Assembly (NCBI GenBank): GCA_023401495.1
Contig: JAEXDU010000043.1
Coordinates: forward strand, 1-10,133
DNA from: Bacillota bacterium
GTDB lineage: Bacteria; Bacillota; Clostridia; Oscillospirales; Acutalibacteraceae
Reading direction: 5' to 3'
Length of the DNA: 10,133 nucleotides
Shown here: positions 1-4,398 of the stretch, piece after piece
Position numbering within the stretch: the first letter of the stretch is position 1
Layout: every line of letters starts with the position of its first letter
Translations under genes and position numbers: made by a program
Notes under the pieces: generated by a model
Databases searched by the model: none
What the model was told of the DNA's origin: nothing
Seen by the model: only the letters and a program-made list of their open reading frames with translations

Positions 1-17
1 AAACAGGGTGATACTTG

Positions 18-191
18 GTGAAAGCAGAAAATCTTCAGGATCTGATCCGCAGAAGCAGCAGTACCAGACAATATTTTATGTCGCTTCCGGTTCCGGATCA
101 AATGGAACTGCACCGGTATAACGAGCATGTTAAAACGGCAGACCAGCTGCATCGATATGTGGAATATCTGCAGACCAACGGCCGTTTATAA
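18..191 (+). CDS. Small hypothetical protein, 57 aa
   Basis: I do not recognise this protein. The frame opens with GTG at 18 after an in-frame TGA at 9-11, so the start must be this GTG or the TTG just before it. An AGGGTG-like ribosome binding site lies about 8 bases upstream, favouring the GTG. The product is short, charged and probably helical. It is basic near the N-terminus (IRRSSSTRQYF), has a central SLPVPDQMELHRYNEH segment, and no membrane segment or signal peptide. The last Leu codon and the TAA stop fall in the first six bases (TTATAA) of a 111-bp repeat unit, so the repeat defines its C-terminus. The terminator at 424-464 would end its transcript. It is a plausible real gene because of start, ribosome binding site and composition, but I infer no function. 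Confidence 0.55.
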   Translation: MKAENLQDLIRRSSSTRQYFMSLPVPDQMELHRYNEHVKTADQLHRYVEYLQTNGRL

Positions 192-407
192 GAACCTCAC
201 GCCGTAAGCGGCAGCAAGCTGCCGACGGCTGCGAGAGCCTTGAAACTCGAAACGGAAGATACCTTTCGCTTGAGAAGAACTCGTTCTAAGTTCTCGTTAT
301 AAGAACCTCACGCCGTAGGCGGCAGCAAGCGGCTGACGGCTGCGAGAGCCTTGAAACCCGAAACGGAAGAGACTGTTCGCTTCGAGGAGGAAACGTTCTG
401 ATTCCCG
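186..407. repeat. Two tandem copies of a 111-bp non-coding element
   Basis: Copy 1 runs 186-296 and copy 2 runs 297-407, with a period of exactly 111 bp. By eye about 79 of the first 86 positions agree; the last 25 are more diverged. Each unit begins TTATAAGAACCTCACGCCGTA (first 20 bases shared) and the boundary word GTTAT recurs at about 296-300 and 407-411. Both copies carry a GCCGT/ACGGC outer stem. In copy 1 the inner stem is CGGCAGC-AA-GCTGCCG; in copy 2 it becomes CAGC-AAGCG-GCTG, so the hairpin persists with changed bases. Unit ends are roughly inverted (TTATAAGAAC versus GTTCTCGTTATAA), resembling a miniature element. Together with the terminator this fills the gap of about 360 bp between the first ORF and ferritin. 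No coding frame in it is convincing. Confidence 0.85.
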
Positions 408-423
408 TTATGATTCGCCGGTG

Positions 424-464
424 AAAAGAAAAAGGGTTTGTCCTGTTGGGCAAACCCTTTTTTC
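424..464. terminator. Bidirectional Rho-independent terminator
   Basis: The arms AAAGGGTTTG (431-440) and CAAACCCTTT (451-460) form a perfect 10-bp stem around a 10-base loop. The stem is flanked by A-rich sequence on the left and a T-run on the right, so both strands give a hairpin followed by a U-tract. It would end ferritin transcription from the right (minus) and transcription from the 57-aa ORF and repeats from the left (plus). Confidence 0.9.
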
Positions 465-553
465 GGCTGTTCCCGGGCGGTAAAAGCTCCCACGCCGGAA
501 AACCGCAGCCTCAGGTTCCTTTCCCACCGGTGCGCGGGATTTCCCCGGCCGGT

Positions 554-1066
554 TTACAGAACCAGACTGGGCGCCGCGTATACTCTGCCCGCCAGCTCCT
601 GATCCAGCAGGTACAAGCCCTTGGAATCGGAACCGAACAGCTCTATCTTCTTAATAATATTCTCCGCATTGGTCTCCTCTTCGCCCTGCTCCTTTACGAA
701 CCAGTCAAGGAACTGCATGGTGCGGAAATCCTTCACGTTGTATGCTTCCTCATAGATCGTGTGAATCGAATTCGTTACATATTGCTCGTGAGCCAGCGCC
801 GCCTTTGCGGGGCCGATCAAATCGCTGAACTTTGTGTCGGGCTTCGCAATGGCCTCCAGCGCAATTTTCTCGTTGTTGTTCTGCATGTATTGCAGGATCA
901 GCATCGCGTGGTCGCGTTCCTCCTGCGCCTGAATCTGATACCAGTTGGAGAAACCATCCAGCCCTTCATCCTTAAAGTAATTGGCGATATCCAAATACAG
1001 ATAAGCAGAGAAGAACTCTTTATTGATTTGCTCATTGAGCAGCTTTACAACCTTTTCATTTAACAC
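554..1066 (-). CDS. ftnA: Bacterial non-haem ferritin
   Basis: Ferritin oxidises Fe(II) at a dinuclear ferroxidase centre and stores Fe(III) inside a 24-subunit cytoplasmic shell, buffering iron and limiting Fenton chemistry. The 170-aa product has the four-helix ferritin-like fold. Counting from the GTG at 1064-1066, the expected ligands fall at E17, Y24, E50, H53, E94, Q127 and E130, the same numbering as E. coli FtnA. This start is preferred over an upstream GTG at 1073-1075 because AAGGAG on the minus strand ends about 8 bases before it, whereas it lies only one base from the upstream codon; the protein then starts MLNEKVVKLLNEQ, as ferritins do. The tail continues past the fifth helix (LFGSDSKGLYLLDQELAGR), as is usual for FtnA. 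No haem-binding Met at the bacterioferritin position was recognised. It is transcribed alone, with its own promoter and a strong terminator. Confidence 0.96.
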   Translation of the reverse strand: MLNEKVVKLLNEQINKEFFSAYLYLDIANYFKDEGLDGFSNWYQIQAQEERDHAMLILQYMQNNNEKIALEAIAKPDTKFSDLIGPAKAALAHEQYVTNSIHTIYEEAYNVKDFRTMQFLDWFVKEQGEEETNAENIIKKIELFGSDSKGLYLLDQELAGRVYAAPSLVL

Positions 1067-1100
1067 AAATGTCACTCCTTCGGCGTTTGATTTGTTCCGC

Positions 1101-1167
1101 CTGCCGGTTTTGCCGCTGCGGCCGACCGTAATGCCGGCCCGCCTGGCAGATGCTAACCGCCCGGCAG
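1101..1167 (-). promoter_or_regulatory. Potentially structured ferritin 5' leader
   Basis: The predicted ferritin leader is about 120 bases and much richer in GC than the surrounding intergenic DNA. Its GC-rich part is bracketed by a perfect 7-bp inverted repeat, CTGCCGG (1101-1107) and CCGGCAG (1161-1167). It contains a further hairpin GCCG-CTG-CGGC (1112-1122). No known riboswitch or IRE-like motif is recognised. The pairing is visible, but a regulatory role is only inferred. Confidence 0.3.
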
Positions 1168-1195
1168 TAAAAATCGGATGATCTTTCTTGCTATT

Positions 1196-1223
1196 ATTAT
1201 ACCATGACCAGGTGGTAAAACAA
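1196..1223 (-). promoter_or_regulatory. Ferritin promoter (sigma-A type, extended -10)
   Basis: Read on the minus strand there is TATAAT (1196-1201) preceded by TGG, giving an extended TGnTATAAT -10. TTGTTT (1218-1223) lies 16 bases upstream as a weak -35. Transcription would start near 1189, giving a leader of about 120 bases before the ferritin GTG. Confidence 0.75.
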
Positions 1224-1278
1224 GTCTGCAGAATGGAAAATATCGCCGGAATTCAGGCAAACTTCTTGTAATAAATAA

Positions 1279-1293
1279 CAATAATCATTATTG
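1279..1293. promoter_or_regulatory. Fur/PerR-like operator
   Basis: CAATAAT-C-ATTATTG is a perfect 7-1-7 inverted repeat. Fur-family boxes use this architecture (Fur TGATAATnATTATCA, PerR TTATAATnATTATAA), and five of seven positions per arm agree with either. The 19-base window 1274-1292 matches the classical Fur box at about 15 of 19 positions. It sits about 60 bp upstream of the ferritin -35 and downstream of the HD-domain gene, so ferritin is the likely target. Ferritin control by Fur or PerR is established in other Firmicutes. The AT-rich context makes a chance match possible. Confidence 0.5.
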
Positions 1294-1342
1294 ATTTTAT
1301 TTCAAAGATTATTTCTTTAGTCTCGCAGAGACGAAGGATAGA

Positions 1343-2563
1343 TCATCTGCTCTTTTTCACTTTCAGGTCTTCCTCATAAAAAACAGTGCCCAGAATGGCG
1401 TCGATATCCCTTACAATCGATCCGTCGACCAGATTCTGCTTCGCCATGGTATCGAGAATACCGATGGACTCCTCGTGCGAGAGCGCTATCCGGTAGGGGC
1501 GATCCTCCGTCAGCGCCTGGTAAATATCCACACAGACCAACACGCGGGAATTAAAATCCAGCTGATCGGCGGTAAGGCCATAGGGGTATCCCTTGCCGTT
1601 GAGCTTTTCGTGGTGATTGGCCGCCCATTCGGTAATATCCTCAAAGCCCTGCACCATCTCCAGCGCCTTGCGGGTATAGTAGGTGTGCGACTGAACCACA
1701 TCGATCTCTTCCCGGGTCAGGCTTCCCGGCTTATCCAGAATTTCATTCGGCACCATGATCTTTCCCAAATCATGCAGGTCCGCCGCGATCCGCATTTTCC
1801 AATATTCTTCTTCGCCGTAGCCGTAATAGCGGCACAAGATGCCGACTTTTTTGCTGATGCCGCGGGAATGGCCCCCTGTAAACGGGGATTTCGCATCGAT
1901 GATGTTGCTGTACAGCCGAGAGATACGGCGGATATTCTGATAGCTGAACTCCCGTGTTTCCTGCGGGAGCAGGCACTCCAGCTCCGACTCGATAAACATT
2001 GGCTGCATATTCAGCCAGAACTCCCCGTGCTGTGAAATATGGAAAAACAGGCGCAGCAGCTCGGGATCAAAAAGGCGGGCATCCCTTTTCAGCATGCCCA
2101 GTATGTCGCGAGGGGTATTCCCCTGCGCGTACTCCACCGCAACGCGGTTGGAAAGAGCGATCAGACGTGCGTAAAAAGGAATCTCTTCGCCGCGCTTCCC
2201 AAAAAAGCCGCTGCCGTCATGGCATTCGTGATGATACAAAATCACACCGGAAATCGGGTGGTTGAACGGGAAGTAAGAGACGTTCTCCTCCCCCGCCTCA
2301 CAATGCCGGATGTTCTTCTCGAGCCCGGCCATATCCACCGGATTTCTGTCCAGCAGTGAACGCGTGATCCCGTTGTCATGCAAAAGCGCATAAGAAATCA
2401 AATCGAAGAACTCCCGCTCGGGCAGGTTCATCAATTTTGCAATTCTTGCACAAATATAAGCAACATGTCTGGTATGATTCGTAACGTCCTTCAGCAAATC
2501 TCTTTCCACAAAATCCAACGTAAAGGAAAAAGAAAGCAGCATTTGATTCACATTTAATTTCAT
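1343..2563 (-). CDS. Tandem HD / HD-GYP domain protein, probable c-di-GMP phosphodiesterase
   Basis: This 406-aa soluble protein has two HD-type metal-dependent phosphohydrolase modules and no recognisable receiver, PAS, GAF or membrane segment. The C-terminal module (about 215-395) is a good HD-GYP: H232, H264-D265 in HDLGK, H293, H317-H318 and the signature HHEKLNGKGYP (317-327), where the usual HHExxDGxGYP aspartate is Asn. The N-terminal module (about 15-180) looks like a degenerate copy: H30, H62-D63 in HDNG (no following Lys), and HHECHDGSGFF at 111-121 in place of the GYP loop. HD-GYP proteins hydrolyse c-di-GMP or related cyclic dinucleotides, controlling motility and biofilm formation; substrate here is inferred. 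The ATG at 2561-2563 follows a modest GAGG ribosome binding site. I see no clear terminator after it. Two palindromes lie just upstream, suggesting operator control. Confidence 0.88.
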   Translation of the reverse strand: MKLNVNQMLLSFSFTLDFVERDLLKDVTNHTRHVAYICARIAKLMNLPEREFFDLISYALLHDNGITRSLLDRNPVDMAGLEKNIRHCEAGEENVSYFPFNHPISGVILYHHECHDGSGFFGKRGEEIPFYARLIALSNRVAVEYAQGNTPRDILGMLKRDARLFDPELLRLFFHISQHGEFWLNMQPMFIESELECLLPQETREFSYQNIRRISRLYSNIIDAKSPFTGGHSRGISKKVGILCRYYGYGEEEYWKMRIAADLHDLGKIMVPNEILDKPGSLTREEIDVVQSHTYYTRKALEMVQGFEDITEWAANHHEKLNGKGYPYGLTADQLDFNSRVLVCVDIYQALTEDRPYRIALSHEESIGILDTMAKQNLVDGSIVRDIDAILGTVFYEEDLKVKKSR

Positions 2564-2582
2564 GATTCCGCCTCATATCTTC

Positions 2583-2595
2583 TGTGCACTGCACA
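2583..2595. promoter_or_regulatory. 6-1-6 palindrome in HD-gene leader
   Basis: TGTGCA-C-TGCACA is a perfect inverted repeat about 20 bp upstream of the HD-domain gene start and 3 bp from the cre-like site. It could be a second operator or a small leader hairpin. I cannot assign it to a regulator family. Confidence 0.35.
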
Positions 2596-2598
2596 TCC

Positions 2599-2612
2599 TG
2601 GAAACGTTTCCA
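2599..2612. promoter_or_regulatory. cre-like (CcpA/LacI-family) operator
   Basis: TGGAAACGTTTCCA is a perfect 14-bp palindrome with the central CG and the TGnnAnCGnTnnCA framework of catabolite-responsive elements bound by CcpA and other LacI/GalR regulators. It lies 36 bp upstream of the HD-domain gene start, where binding would affect initiation or early elongation. No convincing -10/-35 pair was found for that gene, so its exact role is open. Confidence 0.5.
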
Positions 2613-2688
2613 AAAAAGAATCGTCTATGTACTTTATTTATCGGACGATCCCCTTCAAAATGAAGCCATCAGGCGGAAAAACTTGAAA

Positions 2689-2865
2689 TCACATACGGTT
2701 CTTGGATTTCCAAACGATCAGCTGTCGCAGTATTTCTTCCCGGGATTCTCCCTTTTTCTGCGCCATGTCATCCAGCAGACGATAAAAGCTTGGAAAGCCG
2801 GTTCCGAAAGGATCTTTTACCTGCTGAATTCTGCGGTCCATTTTCTTAATCTCTTCCTGCGTCAC
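2689..2865 (-). CDS. Small hypothetical protein, 58 aa
   Basis: I do not recognise this family. The start is set at GTG 2863-2865 because a strong GGAGGG ribosome binding site sits 6 bases before it on the minus strand. A longer frame from GTG 2920 has no comparable site and would run through that ribosome binding site. The product is highly charged and probably two helices, MTQEEIKKMDRRIQQVK and ESREEILRQLIVWKSKNRM, joined by DPFGTGFPSFYRLLDDMAQ. No Cys pairs, membrane segment or signal peptide are seen. It has a good promoter about 160 bp upstream and precedes the HD-domain gene by 125 bp on the same strand with no clear terminator between, so co-transcription is possible. Function unknown. 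Confidence 0.6.
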   Translation of the reverse strand: MTQEEIKKMDRRIQQVKDPFGTGFPSFYRLLDDMAQKKGESREEILRQLIVWKSKNRM

Positions 2866-2931
2866 AATAATCCCTCCATTAATGAGTCTGTGATTCATCG
2901 ATATTCTGTTTTTTGTACGCACCGCATCATT

Positions 2932-2951
2932 TTTTGAAAGCTTTTGAAAGC
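2932..2951. repeat. 10-bp tandem direct repeat in a leader
   Basis: TTTTGAAAGC occurs twice back to back. The arrangement also contains the inverted repeat AGCTTT-TG-AAAGCT. It lies in the leader of the 58-aa gene, between its promoter and ribosome binding site. It may be a weak hairpin or a protein site, and its role is unknown. Confidence 0.4.
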
Positions 2952-3024
2952 TATTGATTTTATATAAACGTAATATAGAAATTTCAGATATTTATTTACA
3001 AAATTTTCCTGCGAATTTGTTACT

Positions 3025-3053
3025 ATTATAGCATAATGGAAGATATTAATCAA
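3025..3053 (-). promoter_or_regulatory. Promoter for the 58-aa gene
   Basis: On the minus strand, TTGATT (3048-3053) and TATAAT (3025-3030) are separated by 17 bases, and the -10 is extended (TGCTATAAT). Predicted initiation near 3018 gives an unusually long AT-rich leader of about 150 bases to the GTG at 2865. It is one of the best promoter matches in the window. Confidence 0.8.
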
Positions 3054-3184
3054 ACTGCATTTTGACCAATACCAACATAAAACGACAATTTTCGCATCAC
3101 GAAATCAAAACCGCTATAGGAGCACAAAGCGTGTGCTTCCTGACTGCGGATTTACAGATTCCCGTTTGAGCATCGAAAATGAAC
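3054..3184. other. Intergenic stretch with no recognised feature
   Basis: Between the 58-aa gene promoter and the nfo terminator I see no ORF with a believable start, no strong hairpin and no RNA gene. One AGGAG followed by GTG near 3119-3133 on the plus strand opens only about 12 codons. The whole gap 2866-3304 is otherwise explained by a leader, a promoter and a terminator. Confidence 0.5.
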
Positions 3185-3220
3185 AAAAAAGGAAAGGCCG
3201 CTTTCAGGCAGCGCTTTCCC
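3185..3220 (-). terminator. Rho-independent terminator of nfo
   Basis: On the minus strand GGAAAG (3214-3219) pairs with CTTTCC (3191-3196), with an inner CGCT/AGCG helix, followed by a T6 run (3185-3190). It lies about 85 bp after the nfo stop and has the right orientation to end that transcript and insulate the 58-aa gene. Confidence 0.8.
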
Positions 3221-3304
3221 CAGTGATTCCGCATTCCGACTTAGCCGCACGACAGAAGATCTCTGCGGCAATTTTGAAAGCCGTGAAATAGTTTTGTCCG
3301 GCAT

Positions 3305-4144
3305 TTATATTGATTCCCGATATAAACTTTTCAGCAGCTGAATTTCCTGTGCATAGCCCGGCAGCTCGTTGGGCGTTTCCAGATAAAAAGGAAGTTCCCG
3401 CAGAGCCGGGTGATTGATGATGCGCTCCATTGCAGCGAGCCCCAGACTGCCCTGCCCGATTTTCTGGTGGCGGTCCTTGTGGCTGAAAAAGGGATTCATG
3501 CTGTCGTTCAGGTGGATGGCCCGTAGCCGGGAAAGACCGATCTCCTGATCAAATTGAGCCAGCACGCCGTCGAGGTCATTGACCAGATCGTACCCCGCAT
3601 CGTACACATGACAGGTATCGAGGCAGACGCCCATTTTCTCTGTGAGAGAAACCTGATCCAGTATCCGGCGCAGCTGCAAAAAACTCCCGCCGACCTCGGT
3701 TCCCTTCCCGGCCATGGTCTCCAGCAGCACGGTTGTTGTCTGCTCCGGATGCAGAATTTCGTTGAGCAGCTGTGCGATCTGCGAAATTCCCGCGTCCTCC
3801 CCCTGCCCGGTATGGCTGCCGGGATGAAAATTATAGCAGCTGCCGGGCAGATATTCCATGCGCTGCAGATCGTCCTGCATCACAAAAAGGGCAAATTCCC
3901 GCACCTTTGGGTCTGCGGAGCAGGCGTTGAGCGTATAGGGCGCGTGGGCCAGGATATTGCTGATCCCTTCGCGCTGTGAAAGCTCCCGCAGTGCGGCGGC
4001 GTCTGCGGGGTCGATTTCTTTTGCTTTGCTGCCGCGGGGATTGCGGGTGAAAAACTGAAAGGTGTTCGCCCCAATGGAAACCGCATCCTTCCCCATCGCC
4101 AGAAATCCCTTTGCAGAAGACAGATGACATCCGATTTTCAGCAC
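3305..4144 (-). CDS. nfo: Endonuclease IV (AP endonuclease, deoxyribonuclease IV)
   Basis: Endonuclease IV cleaves the phosphodiester bond 5' of abasic sites and removes blocking 3' groups in base excision repair, using three Zn ions in a TIM-barrel active site. The 279-aa product has the usual length, and all expected metal ligands are visible: H67 (AHAPY), H107 (NFHPGSH), E142 (LLETMAG), D176 and H179 (CLDTCH), H211 (AIHLND), D224 and H226 (KDRH), E256 (YLETP). The N-terminal GCHLSSAKG and NTFQFFTRNPR match the family. The start is GTG at 4142-4144, with AAAGGAG seven bases upstream. The gene is monocistronic with its own promoter and terminator, and diverges from the YhgE/Pip operon across about 254 bp. 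Nothing looks truncated or degenerate. Confidence 0.97.
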   Translation of the reverse strand: MLKIGCHLSSAKGFLAMGKDAVSIGANTFQFFTRNPRGSKAKEIDPADAAALRELSQREGISNILAHAPYTLNACSADPKVREFALFVMQDDLQRMEYLPGSCYNFHPGSHTGQGEDAGISQIAQLLNEILHPEQTTTVLLETMAGKGTEVGGSFLQLRRILDQVSLTEKMGVCLDTCHVYDAGYDLVNDLDGVLAQFDQEIGLSRLRAIHLNDSMNPFFSHKDRHQKIGQGSLGLAAMERIINHPALRELPFYLETPNELPGYAQEIQLLKSLYRESI

Positions 4145-4196
4145 TCTGTTTCTCCTTTATTTATATCTATTTATTGTCGTTTCTTTGCTTACTGTC

Positions 4197-4225
4197 AGTA
4201 TACCCGTTTTTTCTGCATCTGTCTT
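4197..4225 (-). promoter_or_regulatory. nfo promoter
   Basis: On the minus strand, AAGACA (4220-4225) and TATACT (4197-4202) are separated by 17 bases. Initiation near 4190 gives a leader of about 45 bases that is A/T-rich and ends in the AAAGGAG ribosome binding site. Confidence 0.65.
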
Positions 4226-4310
4226 GTTTTTTCTTCTCAAAAAGAGGAAACTGCGGCAAAGGATACCCCCTGTTAGAGTCCGTCAAAGGCAAAAGGAAGT
4301 TCGCTCTCCA

Positions 4311-4341
4311 TTGACAAAACACTGGAAAAGTGTACTATAAT
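4311..4341 (+). promoter_or_regulatory. Promoter of the YhgE/Pip operon with internal dyad
   Basis: TTGACA (4311-4316) is a consensus -35. The -10 is either TATAAT (4336-4341, 19-bp spacer) or the overlapping TACTAT (4333-4338, 16-bp spacer). Between them lies ACACT-GGAAA-AGTGT (4319-4333), a 5-5-5 inverted repeat that places a possible operator in the spacer. The leader downstream has a further inverted repeat, CCGGA (4355-4359) with TCCGG (4376-4380), enclosing CCG-TTCG-CGG. Confidence 0.7.
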
Positions 4342-4398
4342 TAACCATGCAGCACCGGAAAACCGTTCGCGGCCATCCGGCCCGAGAGAGGAGTTCTC

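Noticed and set aside
186..407. CRISPR-like array
   Set aside because: Only two units with a 111-bp period and no repeat/spacer alternation; no cas genes are nearby.
308..493. 61-aa minus-strand frame over repeat copy 2 and the terminator
   Set aside because: It would read through a strong terminator hairpin and a structured repeat, and it has no recognisable ribosome binding site or family resemblance.
446..1063. 205-aa open frame on the plus strand
   Set aside because: It is antisense to ferritin, whose ferroxidase residues are all intact. It starts inside the terminator and resembles no family.
1073..1075. Upstream GTG as the ferritin start
   Set aside because: The AAGGAG motif is only one base away from it, too close to serve. 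The GTG at 1064-1066 has proper spacing and restores family numbering.
1320..1332. GTCTC-GCA-GAGAC hairpin after the HD-domain gene as a terminator
   Set aside because: The stem is only 5 bp and no U-tract follows on the minus strand.
2920..2922. Upstream GTG as the start of the 58-aa gene
   Set aside because: It lacks a good ribosome binding site, and the longer frame would encode through the strong GGAGGG site used by the inner GTG.
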